The position numbers and the translations under genes are program-made. The notes beneath the pieces are model-generated. The model saw only the letters and a program-made list of their open reading frames with translations. It searched no databases and had not been told where the DNA came from. Below, one piece after another: positions 45,344 through 54,685 of a stretch of DNA of 64,000 bases. Numbering within the stretch: position 1 is the stretch's first letter; the number at the start of each line of letters is the position of its first letter. This DNA is from Neorhizobium galegae bv. officinalis (lineage in GTDB: Bacteria; Pseudomonadota; Alphaproteobacteria; Rhizobiales; Rhizobiaceae): NCBI GenBank assembly GCA_000985875.1, contig CCRI01000001.1, forward strand, positions 62,001-126,000, given 5' to 3'.

Positions 45344-45375
45344 TTGTTGTTCGGAACTACGCGTTGTTGTCGGAA
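45344..45375 (-). promoter_or_regulatory. Tandem direct repeat at the regulator promoter
   Basis: On the plus strand TTGTTGTTCGGAA (45344-45356) and TTGTTGTCGGAA (45364-45375) are near-identical, spaced 20 bases apart, directly upstream of the regulator start. SARP-type proteins usually bind direct repeats, so this may be an autoregulatory site. Confidence 0.5.
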
Positions 45376-45587
45376 ATATGTATCGTTACGGGGACTGTCT
45401 GTACATGCATTTCTTGAGACTGTTGGACCACTAAGATACAGCTATCGAGCGCTACGTCAAACCGGCTTTTATCGCCATGGTCGAATCGCGTTCCTATTCC
45501 CCCTCTTTGGGTTGAAGATGCGAGCCGAAAGCAACAACGCGACTGCGTGTCCAGAATGCAGTGCCGGTTCCATCCAGGGAACCGGGA

Positions 45588-45737
45588 TTAGGTCGGGTTT
45601 CCAAGAAACTGGAAATACGCCCAGGCCAGAACAAGGCACACGATCACGGCTGCAACAACCGCCAGTTTCCGCAACAGCGGATTTGGCTCTCGCGGTGGCG
45701 GTTCCGGGCGTCTGAATTTGATGACGTTGTCGTTCAT
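45588..45737 (-). CDS. Small single-pass membrane protein
   Basis: 49 residues. MNDNVIKFRRPEPPPREPN is basic and proline-rich, and a hydrophobic helix runs LLRKLAVVAAVIVCLVLAWAYFQFL (about 21-45). This pattern, N-terminal V-x-F-R-R-P followed by a C-terminal helix, is frequent in Rhizobiaceae hypothetical proteins. Ribosome site weak. No evident link to either neighbour. Confidence 0.62.
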   Translation of the reverse strand: MNDNVIKFRRPEPPPREPNPLLRKLAVVAAVIVCLVLAWAYFQFLGNPT

Positions 45738-45907
45738 GGATCTGCTTTTACCGCTGAACTTGCTGAATCGCTACTGCAACGTTGCGATTGTTTTATGGTG
45801 CTGCGAGTGCGAGCCGCATCCGGCGTGGATAACAGCACACTGATCCGCGTTCAACTTACCATATAATGGCAATTCTTGAGCTCAGGCTTGCCACATCGCC
45901 GTCGGAG

Positions 45908-46771
45908 CTACTTCACTGCTCCTGCCGTCATGCCGTTGATGAACTGGCGTGAGAGGATGATGTAGACGATGATGACCGGAGCCGAGGACAGCAGAAGTCC
46001 AGCAAACAGCACGCCCCAATCGGTCGTGTATTCGCCCATAAAGGTCGTCAGGCCCTGGGGCAGGGTCTTCAGGTTGTCCTTCTGGATGAAGATCAGCGGG
46101 AAGAAGAAGTCGTTCCAGATCGGCACGACGTTCTGGATACCGGCGATCACCATGGCGGGCCTGACCAGCGGCAGCATGATGGACCACATGATCCTGGGTT
46201 CGCTGGCACCGTCCATGCGGGCCGCGTCCTCGAGTTCGTTCGGAAGCGTGGCGATGAAGCCGGTCATGATGAAGACGGTGGTCGGCAGGCCCATCGCCAC
46301 ATAGATGACGATCAGCGACAGCTGGGTGTTCAGGATGCCGAGATCGCGCATCAGGATGAAGAGCGGGATGATCGCGAGCTTCAGGGGAAGCGTCAGCCCG
46401 GCCAGGAAGAACATCAGCACGAAGCTCGATCCCCGGAACTTGTAGCGACCGACGGCATAGGCCGCCATCGTCCCGAGCGTCAGGATCACGACGATCGACG
46501 CACCGGTGACGATCACCGAATTCAGGAGATAGCGCAGGAAGTTGGTCTGGCTCCAGATCTTGGTGATGTTGGCGAAGTTGGAAAAATCCGGCAAACCGAA
46601 CGGCGACTGGAAGATCTGCGCATTCGTCTTGAACGCGGCAAACAGCATGATGACGATGGGAGCGAGCATCACCACCGTATTCAGGATCAGGATGATCTGG
46701 ATCAGTCCATCCTTGCCGAGCGTGGCGAGCATGCCGCGCCGATCGTAATAGCTTTGCGAAGCAGCACTCAT
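45908..46771 (-). CDS. Carbohydrate ABC transporter permease (MalG type)
   Basis: 287 residues with six hydrophobic helices. MalG signature loop: ELEDAARMDGASEPRIMWSIMLPLVRPAMVIAGI. C-terminus FINGMTAGAVK is the usual end for CUT1 MalG-like subunits. Overlaps the upstream permease by 4 bases. Last gene of the sugar operon, which runs from 50735. Confidence 0.93.
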   Translation of the reverse strand: MSAASQSYYDRRGMLATLGKDGLIQIILILNTVVMLAPIVIMLFAAFKTNAQIFQSPFGLPDFSNFANITKIWSQTNFLRYLLNSVIVTGASIVVILTLGTMAAYAVGRYKFRGSSFVLMFFLAGLTLPLKLAIIPLFILMRDLGILNTQLSLIVIYVAMGLPTTVFIMTGFIATLPNELEDAARMDGASEPRIMWSIMLPLVRPAMVIAGIQNVVPIWNDFFFPLIFIQKDNLKTLPQGLTTFMGEYTTDWGVLFAGLLLSSAPVIIVYIILSRQFINGMTAGAVK

Positions 46772-47688
46772 ATCTGGATTTCCCTGGCCCGCAGCTTGAA
46801 GGTGATGACGCCGGCGACAAGCGCGATGAAGACGAAGATCAGTACGGCAAGCGCGCTGCCGGCGCCGAAATCCTGGCCCGAGCCGGACATGTTGCCGAAG
46901 GCGGTGCGGTAGAAATAGAGCCCGAGCACGTCCGTCGCGCCGTGTGGAGAGCCTTCAAGGCCGACCATCACGTAAGGGATCTCGAACCAGTTGAAGCTGC
47001 CAACGAAAAGAAGCGTGAAAACGACCGTGGCGCTTGGCGCAACCAGCGGCCAGACGATCTTGGTGATCTTCGTCCATTCGCTTTCGGTTTCCATGCGCAC
47101 GGCGTCGAGGATCTCTCCCGGAATTCGCTGCATGCCGGCGAGGAAGACCAGTGTCGGGAAACCCACCATGTGCCAAGCGTTGGCGATGATCAAGGACCAG
47201 AGCGCGGTGGACTCCTGCCCCAGCCAGGGCTGGGCAAGTCCGCCAAGGCCCAGTCCGCGGAACGAGATGTTGACCACGCCGAAGAGCGGATGGAGGAAGA
47301 GCTTCCAAAGGAAACCGACGATGATCGTCGACAGCACGACCGGCAGGAAGACGGAAATCCGGTGGAAGGCCGCACCCGGCAATTCGCGCCAGAGGCAATA
47401 GGCGAGCAGGAAGCCGAGGCCGTTCTGCAGCACCATCAGAGCGAAGAAGACCCAGACGTTGTGGAGGAACGCGTTGACGGTCCAGTCGGCATAGGGCTGC
47501 GTGAACAGGACCTTGTAGAAGTTGGCGAAGCCCACGAATTCACCGCGCGCCAGCCCGTTCCAATGGAAAAAGGCATAGGCGAACGCGGAAATGATCGGGT
47601 AGACGACAAACAGCGCCACGAAGGCAAGCGGCGGCACGATCAACACCGAAATCCAGAGCCTTCGCGAAACAAGGGGCGATCCGGGCAT
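46768..47688 (-). CDS. Carbohydrate ABC transporter permease (MalF type)
   Basis: 306 residues. EAA loop EILDAVRMETESEWTKITKIVWPLVAPSATVVFTLL. N-terminal helix at about 10-35. ATG 47688 gives the usual length; an upstream in-frame extension overlaps the intergenic region. Forms the membrane channel with the MalG-type subunit. Confidence 0.92.
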   Translation of the reverse strand: MPGSPLVSRRLWISVLIVPPLAFVALFVVYPIISAFAYAFFHWNGLARGEFVGFANFYKVLFTQPYADWTVNAFLHNVWVFFALMVLQNGLGFLLAYCLWRELPGAAFHRISVFLPVVLSTIIVGFLWKLFLHPLFGVVNISFRGLGLGGLAQPWLGQESTALWSLIIANAWHMVGFPTLVFLAGMQRIPGEILDAVRMETESEWTKITKIVWPLVAPSATVVFTLLFVGSFNWFEIPYVMVGLEGSPHGATDVLGLYFYRTAFGNMSGSGQDFGAGSALAVLIFVFIALVAGVITFKLRAREIQI

Positions 47689-47746
47689 CACAACTCTCTT
47701 GAGGTTTGAAGGCAGGGCGACTTCCAAGCCGCCCCGCCGCTTGGGG

Positions 47747-48985
47747 TCACTTCTTGAACGGGGCGTACCAGGCCGCAAGGCCGGTCGTCAGGTTCTTGCC
47801 GACCTCTTCCGGGGTCGCCTTGCCGCCGAGCAGCTTCTGGATCTCGCTCTGCAGCAGGACCGAACCCGACGGCTCGCCGTAACGGAAGTGGACCAGCATC
47901 AGGTAGGGGATCGAGTGCTTGTTGAGGTCGGCCACTTCACCAAGCAGCGGTTCCTTGAACGTCACGCCCGGCACGGCCGAGATGTTGTTCAGGTCGTTGG
48001 CGAACATCTGGCCGAATTCCTGGCTTGCAAGGAAGTTCAGGAACTTGACTGCGGCTTCCTTGTTCTTGGTCTTCGCATTGGCCGCATAACCGCCGTCGAA
48101 ATAGAGGGCGACGAGCTTCTCGTCCTCGGCCTTCAGGCCGGGAGCGGCGAAGATGCCCATCTTCATGTTGGGGTTCTGCTTCTTGAAGTTGGCAAGCTCG
48201 TAGGAGCCGCCGACGAACATGCCGGCCATGCCGGAGGAGAAGAGCTGCTGGGCGGAAGCGTAATCAAGGCCGATGAAGCCGTCCGGGAAATATTTGGTGA
48301 TTTCCTTGAGCTTGGTAAGCGCCCCGACATAACGCTTGTCGGTGAAGTCGGCCTTGCCGGCCATCAGGTCGTCGTAGAAGCTGCGGCCCATGATCGAGGA
48401 AACAAGACCGCCGACCACGACTTCGTTCTGCCAGGCGGTCGCCGTGCCGTTGGCAAACGGCATGATGCCGGCAGCCTTGAGCTTTTCGGATGCCTTGATG
48501 AAGTCATCCCAGCTCTGCGGCTCGCTCAGGCCGTTCTTGTCGAAGATGTCCTTGTTGTAGATGACCAGCATGGTCTGGCTGGCAAAGGGAACGGCGTAGG
48601 TGGTCTTGTTCGAACGCATCGTTTCCGAGGCGAGCGCCGGCGCGGTGAACGTTGAGAGGGCAGGGACATTGGTCTTGTCGAGAGCCAGAAGATAGCCACC
48701 GCTCGCGACCGTTTCCATGCCGCCATAGGTGCGGGTGAACATCAGGTCCGGTCCCGAACCGCCGGCAAGTGCTGTCGAGAGGATGGTGTTGTAGTTCGTC
48801 GCTTCGAACGTCTCGAACTTCACCGTGATACCCGGGTTCTTCGCCTCGAAAACGTCGATGAACTTTTCGTACTGGGCCTTGTCTTCCTGGCGCCAGCTCC
48901 AGAAGGTCAATTCCTGCGCCATTGCCGGCAAAGCCATCGCCAGGGCTCCCAGGGCTATTATCGTGCTGCTAACTAGCTTTTTCAT
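47747..48985 (-). CDS. Sugar-binding protein of CUT1 ABC transporter
   Basis: 412 residues. Sec signal peptide (1-23, MKKLVSSTIIALGALAMALPAMAQ). Mature start ELTFWSWRQEDKAQYEKFIDVFEAKNPGITVKFETFEATNYNTILSTALAGGSGPDLMFTRTYGGM is family 1 solute-binding protein, near raffinose/oligosaccharide-type. The sugar cannot be named. 44 bases downstream of the ATPase stop. Confidence 0.92.
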   Translation of the reverse strand: MKKLVSSTIIALGALAMALPAMAQELTFWSWRQEDKAQYEKFIDVFEAKNPGITVKFETFEATNYNTILSTALAGGSGPDLMFTRTYGGMETVASGGYLLALDKTNVPALSTFTAPALASETMRSNKTTYAVPFASQTMLVIYNKDIFDKNGLSEPQSWDDFIKASEKLKAAGIMPFANGTATAWQNEVVVGGLVSSIMGRSFYDDLMAGKADFTDKRYVGALTKLKEITKYFPDGFIGLDYASAQQLFSSGMAGMFVGGSYELANFKKQNPNMKMGIFAAPGLKAEDEKLVALYFDGGYAANAKTKNKEAAVKFLNFLASQEFGQMFANDLNNISAVPGVTFKEPLLGEVADLNKHSIPYLMLVHFRYGEPSGSVLLQSEIQKLLGGKATPEEVGKNLTTGLAAWYAPFKK

Positions 48986-49028
48986 CCGGTTCCATCCTCT
49001 TGGTATTTATAGGAGACGAAAAGTGCTC

Positions 49029-50099
49029 TCAGGCCGCCAACCTCTCCCTTGTTGCTCGGCTGAAATAGTGGATTTGCTCTGAAGCGACCGTGATGACGAC
49101 CGGCGTGTCCGGAGGCAGGTCGACCGAGGCCGAGGACCGGATGCCGACCAGCGTACCGTCGCCGAGGCGCACATACACATAGGTGTTCTCGCCCAGGTAT
49201 TCCGTGTAGACGACGCTGCCCTTGAAACCCTCTGTGTCCTTGTCCGTGGAGACCGTCATCGCATCCGGCCGGACGCCGATGACCAGGTCCCGTTCGCCCG
49301 AATGGGGGAGGCGGGAGGTGCTGACCGCACCCGATCCCGCAAGCGCCAAATGATTGCCGTTTCGCTCGACATCGAGAAGCGACATGCGCGGCGAGCCGAT
49401 GAAGGTCGCGACGAAGGTATTCGCGGGCCTCTCGTAGAGTTCCCGCGGACTGCCGAACTGTTCCACCTTGCCGTTGTTCATGACCACGATCCGGTCGGCA
49501 AGCGTCATGGCTTCGACCTGGTCGTGGGTTACGTAGATGGTGGTGCCGCCGATTTCCCGGTGAAGCCTTGCGATTTCCAGGCGCACGTCGGAGCGCAGCG
49601 CCGCATCCAGGTTGGACAGCGGCTCGTCGAGAAGCAGGACTTTCGGTTTTCTGACCAGCGCGCGGCCGATCGCGACACGCTGGCGCTGGCCGCCGGACAG
49701 TTCCCGCGGCTTGCGCTTCAACAGCGGGTCGAGCCGCAGCATCTTGGAGGCTTCGTCGATGCGCTTTTCGACCTCGTCCTTCTCAAGCCCCATCAGCCGG
49801 GCGCCAAAAGCCATGTTCTCGTAGACATCCATATGCGGATAGAGAGCGTAGGACTGGAAGACCATGGCGATGCCGCGGCGTGAGGGGGCGACGTCGTTCA
49901 TCCGGCGGTCGTCGAGATGGAACTCACCCGCGCTGATCGTGTCGAGGCCGGCGATCAATCGCAGCAATGTGGATTTTCCGCATCCGGACGGGCCGACGAA
50001 AACGACGAACTCCCTGTCGGAAATCTCGAGGTCGATCCCGTGCAGCACGTCGACGGATTTGAAGTTTTTCTTGATGCCGCTGAGGGTCATTCGAGCCAT
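49029..50099 (-). CDS. Sugar ABC transporter ATPase (UgpC/MsmK/MalK type)
   Basis: 356 residues. Walker [11 protein letters not shown] (about 35-44), Q-loop VFQSYALYPHMDV, signature LSGGQRQRVAIGRALVR, Walker [36 protein letters not shown], and a C-terminal MalK-type regulatory domain (about 240-356) with IGVRPDAM. Begins 18 bases after the HAD gene. Confidence 0.94.
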   Translation of the reverse strand: MARMTLSGIKKNFKSVDVLHGIDLEISDREFVVFVGPSGCGKSTLLRLIAGLDTISAGEFHLDDRRMNDVAPSRRGIAMVFQSYALYPHMDVYENMAFGARLMGLEKDEVEKRIDEASKMLRLDPLLKRKPRELSGGQRQRVAIGRALVRKPKVLLLDEPLSNLDAALRSDVRLEIARLHREIGGTTIYVTHDQVEAMTLADRIVVMNNGKVEQFGSPRELYERPANTFVATFIGSPRMSLLDVERNGNHLALAGSGAVSTSRLPHSGERDLVIGVRPDAMTVSTDKDTEGFKGSVVYTEYLGENTYVYVRLGDGTLVGIRSSASVDLPPDTPVVITVASEQIHYFSRATRERLAA

Positions 50100-50117
50100 G
50101 CCGAAACTCCGTACTCG

Positions 50118-50735
50118 TCAATTCAAGGTCTGCTCCGCGGCGAGCGCCACGAGCAGTTTGGCTGTTTCCGCCGGATCGCGATGGACGATGCAATGCTGCC
50201 ATCCGATTTCGCGAGCCGACAAAACATTTTCCTCCATGTCGTCGATGAAGAAGACGTCCTTTTCCGAACATCCCTCCGCCTGTGATATTGCCTCGAAAAT
50301 CGCCCGGTCCGGTTTCTCAAGGCCCATTTCATGGGAAAGGTATTCACGGTCGAAATAACCTGCGCCAAGAAGGTTATCGGTGATATGGCGCCAATGGATC
50401 GCCTGATTGTTGCTGAGGCAAACGACCCGATGGTTTTCCCGGAGCCTGCGGACAAACTCGATGAAGTCCTGAAAACCTTCGGCAACATAGGCATGTTCGG
50501 CTTCGTAGATGCTTTCGTGCGGCACATCGAATATCCTGGCCAGCGCCTGCACGTAATCGCGTTCCGCCAATCGCCCCAGCCGGAAATCGCGGAAGATCGC
50601 TTCCGGAACGTCGCCGTATCGCAGGGACGGGCCTGCTCCGCCGGGTTTCGATACCGCCCGGTCGCGGGAAGCCGGATCGAGCTTCACGAACACTCCGCCA
50701 ATATCAAAAATGAAGAGTTTTTCGCGTTTCTTCAT
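50118..50735 (-). CDS. HAD family hydrolase
   Basis: 205 residues. Motif I FIFDIGGVF (nucleophile D10, second Asp replaced by Gly), motif II VVCLSNNQ, Lys in GLEKPDRAIFEA and motif IV VFFIDDMEENVLSAREIGW. Closest in look to YihX/epoxide-hydrolase-N type alpha-D-glucose-1-phosphate phosphatases. First gene of the sugar ABC operon, so it may act on phosphorylated sugar. The missing second Asp (normally DxD; here DIG) is a known variant in this subgroup. Confidence 0.88.
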   Translation of the reverse strand: MKKREKLFIFDIGGVFVKLDPASRDRAVSKPGGAGPSLRYGDVPEAIFRDFRLGRLAERDYVQALARIFDVPHESIYEAEHAYVAEGFQDFIEFVRRLRENHRVVCLSNNQAIHWRHITDNLLGAGYFDREYLSHEMGLEKPDRAIFEAISQAEGCSEKDVFFIDDMEENVLSAREIGWQHCIVHRDPAETAKLLVALAAEQTLN

Positions 50736-51226
50736 GAGCCGGTTCCAGCACCACTCCTCACCCCTTGAGCGTTAACAACCTATTAGATAATTCCGCCCTG
50801 TCAATTAAGTATGGAATTTTTTATTCGTGTCGATTGTTTTCAACAGGCTGATGCCATCTTCGCTTCATTTCGATAGCGGATTTCCTATGCGCATTGGTGC
50901 GGAATGTAATGAACAGCAGGCGATAAGGCCTTAGAAATACGCCTGATTTGCCAGCGGGGCGGTCATGCCTCGACAGCAAGGTTGCGAAATGGAATGGAAT
51001 ATAAAATTCTCTTTGTTTTTGCTGTCGGGAATTTTCTATCGAGATCGTTATAGCGACAAGGATCGCCGATCGAGCGATCGGCGGGAAGACCGATATCACC
51101 CGGGTGATCGGCATCATCCTTCGATGCATTCCGGAATGGCAGGCGGTTGATCGTGTTGGGGAAGGGCGCGGTCGAGCCGGCCAGGGGAGAGGCTGCTTCT
51201 ATAGGTCCGCAGCACAATGCCGTCGT

Positions 51227-51258
51227 CCTCTCCCGCGAGCGGGCCGCGGTGGGAGAGG
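51227..51258 (+). repeat. Palindromic intergenic element
   Basis: Inverted repeat CCTCTCCC (51227-51234) and GGGAGAGG (51251-51258) with a GC-rich centre. The form resembles the short palindromic elements widespread in rhizobial intergenic regions. Genome-wide copy count would tell. Confidence 0.5.
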
Positions 51259-51283
51259 GCGGCGGGATATTATAGTGAGTTAC

Positions 51284-51338
51284 CCGATCGCCTGTATCGC
51301 TTGGGGCCAGGCGATCGGAAGCTGCTCCAACAGCAGCT
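51284..51338 (-). terminator. Tandem hairpins downstream of frcA
   Basis: On the minus strand, AGCTGCT-GTTGG-AGCAGCT (51338-51320) is followed at once by an 11-base-pair stem CCGATCGCCTG/CAGGCGATCGG (51318-51284) with a 13-base loop. They start 16 bases after the frcA stop. No T-run; could be a 3'-end stabiliser or Rho-limited end of the frc transcript. Confidence 0.5.
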
Positions 51339-51353
51339 TGGTCGGGGCGATTG

Positions 51354-52133
51354 TTACGCCGCGACGGGCTGGGCGGGGGCCTTGGCGCCGGTCATGAAGG
51401 CGACCGCGTCGGACATCGTGTATTCCTTCGGATCGATCACGGTCAGCCGTCGTCCAAGCCGATGGATGTGGATGCGGTCGGCCACTTCGAACACATGCGG
51501 CATATTGTGCGAGATGAGCACGATCGGGATGCCGCGCGAGCGCACGTCGAGGATCAGTTCCAGAACCTTCCGGCTTTCCTTGACGCCGAGCGCTGCAGTC
51601 GGTTCGTCGAGGATGATCACCTTGGAACCGAAGGCTGCAGCACGTGCCACCGCGACGCCCTGGCGCTGGCCCCCGGACAGGGTTTCCACTGCCTGGTTGA
51701 TGTTCTGGATCGTCATCAGCCCGAGTTCGGTCAGCTTGTCCCGAGCCTGCTTTTCCATCGTCGGCCGGTCGAGCATGCGGAACCACTGTCCAAGCACGCC
51801 CGGTTTGCGGATTTCGCGACCGAGAAACATGTTGTCGGCGATGGACAGGGCAGGCGAGAGCGCGAGGTTCTGGTAGACGGTCTCGATGCCTGCATCGCGG
51901 GCTTCGAGCGGCGACTTGAACTGCACCGGCCGGCCTTCGAGCGTGATTTCGCCTTCGTCGGGCCGCACCGCACCTGATATCGCCTTGATCAGCGAGGACT
52001 TGCCGGCGCCGTTGTCACCGATGACGGCGAGGATTTCACCGGGGTAGAGATCGAAGTCGGCATTGTCGAGAGCGGTCACGCGTCCGTAACGCTTGACCAG
52101 GCCGCGGGCTGTGAGAATGGGTTCGAGGCTCAT
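51354..52133 (-). CDS. frcA: Fructose ABC transporter ATPase
   Basis: 259 residues, a single-ATPase CUT2 protein (not the tandem RbsA/XylG form). Walker A GDNGAGKSS (about 39-47), TVYQNLALSPALSIADNMFLGREI, signature LSGGQRQGVAVARAA, Walker B VIILDEPTAALGVKE. Matches FrcA of Sinorhizobium meliloti in length and layout. Starts 2 bases after the frcC stop. Confidence 0.9.
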   Translation of the reverse strand: MSLEPILTARGLVKRYGRVTALDNADFDLYPGEILAVIGDNGAGKSSLIKAISGAVRPDEGEITLEGRPVQFKSPLEARDAGIETVYQNLALSPALSIADNMFLGREIRKPGVLGQWFRMLDRPTMEKQARDKLTELGLMTIQNINQAVETLSGGQRQGVAVARAAAFGSKVIILDEPTAALGVKESRKVLELILDVRSRGIPIVLISHNMPHVFEVADRIHIHRLGRRLTVIDPKEYTMSDAVAFMTGAKAPAQPVAA

Positions 52134-52135
52134 GA

Positions 52136-53200
52136 TTACACCGAGACCTTTCTGATCCACTGATCGATTGCGACGGCGGCGATGATGAGCCAGCCGGTCA
52201 GCATGACTTTCCATTGGGGATCGGCGCCGAGCATGTTGAGCCCCATCGACATGACGCCGACGAGCATGGCGCCGAACAGCGTGCCCAGGATGGAGCCGCG
52301 GCCGCCGAACAGCGAGATGCCGCCGATCACCGTCGCGGTGATCGCCTGAAGGTTGAAGTCGGTCACTGCCGAGGAAGGCGAGATCGAGCCATTGCGGCCG
52401 ATCGACACCCAGGCTGCGAAGGCGGCGATGACCCCCGCGATCGTGTAGACGCTGAGCAGAACCTTGCGGGTCTGGATGCCGGAGAGTTTTGCGGCTTCCG
52501 GGTCATCACCGACGGCGTAGACATGCCTTCCCCAGGCCGTATGGTTGAGGATGTACCAGAGCACCGCCACCAGCAGGACCATGGCGATGACGCCAAGCGT
52601 CAGGATGGCGCTGCCGATCTTGAAATTGAGCGCGAAGAGATGGAGAAGCGGTGCTTTTTCATCCACGTCGCTGTCGCGGATCGTCTCGTTGGCGGAATAG
52701 ATAAAATTCGTCGCCATGATGATGTTCCAGGAGCCGAGCGTCACGATGAACGGTGGCAACCGCATGACTGCGACGAGGAACCCGTTGAAAAAGCCGCAGG
52801 CGCCGCCGGTGATCAGGCCGACGAGGATCGCGATGCCGGTGGGCATGCCGTAGGTCACGGCGAAATTGCCCATGATGACGGCCGATATCACCATCACCAC
52901 CCCAATCGAGAGATCGATGCCGGCGGTGAGGATGATCAGCGTCTGGGCGGCGCCGAGAATGCCGACCACTGCGATCTGCTGGAGGATCAGCGTCAGCGTG
53001 TAGGACGAGAAGAACCGCCCGCCGATGGCCACGCCGAAGATGATGATGGACAGGATCAGCACGATCAGCGGCACCGCAGCGGGTGTCGAGTGCAGAAAAT
53101 GCTGCGCGCGTTTTAAGAGAGAGACGTCCTGGCTCTCGAACGAGGCAACGCTCTTGTCGCTGCCGTCGAGAACACGCTCGAATTCCTGGGTTTCGCTCAT
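52136..53200 (-). CDS. frcC: Fructose ABC transporter permease
   Basis: 354 residues with about ten membrane segments and the CUT2 motifs TAGIDLSIGVVMVISAVIMG, VGDDPEAAKLSGI and TVIGGISLFGGRGSILGTLFGAM. The N-terminus is a polar tail of about 35 residues. Follows frcB at a distance of 144 bases. Confidence 0.9.
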   Translation of the reverse strand: MSETQEFERVLDGSDKSVASFESQDVSLLKRAQHFLHSTPAAVPLIVLILSIIIFGVAIGGRFFSSYTLTLILQQIAVVGILGAAQTLIILTAGIDLSIGVVMVISAVIMGNFAVTYGMPTGIAILVGLITGGACGFFNGFLVAVMRLPPFIVTLGSWNIIMATNFIYSANETIRDSDVDEKAPLLHLFALNFKIGSAILTLGVIAMVLLVAVLWYILNHTAWGRHVYAVGDDPEAAKLSGIQTRKVLLSVYTIAGVIAAFAAWVSIGRNGSISPSSAVTDFNLQAITATVIGGISLFGGRGSILGTLFGAMLVGVMSMGLNMLGADPQWKVMLTGWLIIAAVAIDQWIRKVSV

Positions 53201-53344
53201 GTTTCCTCCTCCGCGCGCCGAATGCGCAGGAACCGTCCGTTGGGTCTGCCCGGTCTTCGCCGGTTATTGCCCCAGCGGCGCATCATTGCTCGAGAATGGC
53301 CGGGGATGTCAGCCCCCGGCCGGGATTGGGCTATATGGTGGGGA

Positions 53345-54370
53345 TCAACCCCAGCACTTGGCCGTACCTTCCTTGACGTCGATCGACTTGACGCCGGGGA
53401 CCGGCTTGTCGGTGACGAGCGCAACGCCTGTGTCGAAGAAGGACTTGCCTTCGGTCGGCTTCGGCTTTTCCTTGGTGTCGGCGAACTTCTTGATCGCCTC
53501 GATGCCGAGCGATGCCATCAGCAGCGGATACTGCTGCGAGGTGGCGCCGATCACGCCTTCCTTGACCGACTTGACGCCCGGGCAACCGCCGTCCACCGAG
53601 ACGATCAACACGTTCTTTTCCATGCCGACGGCCTTCAGTGCCTGATAGGCGCCGACGGCGGAGGGCTCGTTGATCGTGTGGATGACGTTGATGCCGGAAT
53701 CCTTCTGGAGAAGGTTTTCCATGGCCTTGCGGCCGCCTTCCTCGTTGCCGTTGGTCACGTCGTGGCCGACGATGCGCTTGTCGGTTTCGTCACCGATCTT
53801 GTCCGGGTTCTTGGGATCGATGCCAAAGCCGATCATGAAGCCCTGGTCGCGCAGCACGTCGACCGTCGGCTGATCCGGGGTCAGGTCAAGGAAGCCGACC
53901 TTGGCATCCTTGGCCTTGTCGCCCATGGTTTCCTTTGCCCACTGGCCGATCAGCTTGCCGGCGAGAAGGTTGTCGGTCGCGAACGTCGCATCGGCGGCGC
54001 TGATCGGATCGAGCGGAGTGTCGAGCGCGATCACCAGGACGCCGGCATCGCGGGCCTTCTTGACGGTCGGCACGATGCCCTTGGTGTCGGATGCGGTGAT
54101 CAGAATGCCCTTGGCGCCGTCGGCGACGCAGCTTTCGATGGCCGCAACCTGGCTTTCGCTGTCACCGTCGATCTTGCCGGCATAGGACTTCAGCGTCACG
54201 CCAAGTTCCTTGGCCTTGGCCGTCGCACCTTCCTTCATCTTGACGAAGAAGGGGTTGGTGTCGGTCTTGGTGATCAGGCAGGCGGATACGCCGGCGGCCT
54301 GCGCAGGGGCGGAAAACGCAACGCCCAGGACCAGGGCGCCGAATGCGGCGGACAATACGGATTTCTTCAT
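53345..54370 (-). CDS. frcB: Fructose-binding protein
   Basis: 341 residues. Sec signal peptide [29 protein letters not shown]2 periplasmic domain with [55 protein letters not shown] and [13 protein letters not shown]. Strong similarity to FrcB. First gene of frcBCA; divergent from frcR. Confidence 0.9.
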   Translation of the reverse strand: MKKSVLSAAFGALVLGVAFSAPAQAAGVSACLITKTDTNPFFVKMKEGATAKAKELGVTLKSYAGKIDGDSESQVAAIESCVADGAKGILITASDTKGIVPTVKKARDAGVLVIALDTPLDPISAADATFATDNLLAGKLIGQWAKETMGDKAKDAKVGFLDLTPDQPTVDVLRDQGFMIGFGIDPKNPDKIGDETDKRIVGHDVTNGNEEGGRKAMENLLQKDSGINVIHTINEPSAVGAYQALKAVGMEKNVLIVSVDGGCPGVKSVKEGVIGATSQQYPLLMASLGIEAIKKFADTKEKPKPTEGKSFFDTGVALVTDKPVPGVKSIDVKEGTAKCWG

Positions 54371-54507
54371 GGTCTCCTCCCAGAGTTAAGACTGTCCGCC
54401 ATGCGGACCAACGTTCGGACACCGGTGCCACCGAGTTCGACAGGCGTCTCCTCCAAGCCGTCCTGTGCCCTTGCACCCTAATTAAGAACGAGTTGAAATA
54501 GCCTGTC

Positions 54508-54536
54508 AATAATTAATTCCGATTGAATTATTTATT
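54508..54536 (+). promoter_or_regulatory. AT-rich imperfect palindrome in the frcB-frcR intergenic region
   Basis: AATAATTAATTC (54508-54519) and GAATTATTTATT (54525-54536) form an almost perfect inverted repeat with a 5-base spacer. It is in the 315-base divergent region, which otherwise has no gene, and is a likely binding site of the ROK regulator. Confidence 0.65.
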
Positions 54537-54685
54537 TCTCATGCCATAGTTTGCCGAAGTGGAGGTTCAGAATCTGGCGATCTGTGTGCGGCGTGCCTTG
54601 GGGTTTAACTCAGGATTTCAAAAGGATACCTTGCGTTCCCGAATGCGGTGCTCCTGTCGATTCCACGCTTCTGGGAGGAAGAGCC

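Larger units (their letters stand above)
50736..51353. other. Intergenic region between HAD/sugar operon and frcA
   Basis: About 620 bases without a convincing gene. Upstream of the HAD gene the sequence GTCAATTAAGTATGG (50799 on) is AT-rich and resembles the ROK-type operator at 54508 in its GTCAAT start. The rest contains two inverted repeat elements listed separately. Confidence 0.5.
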
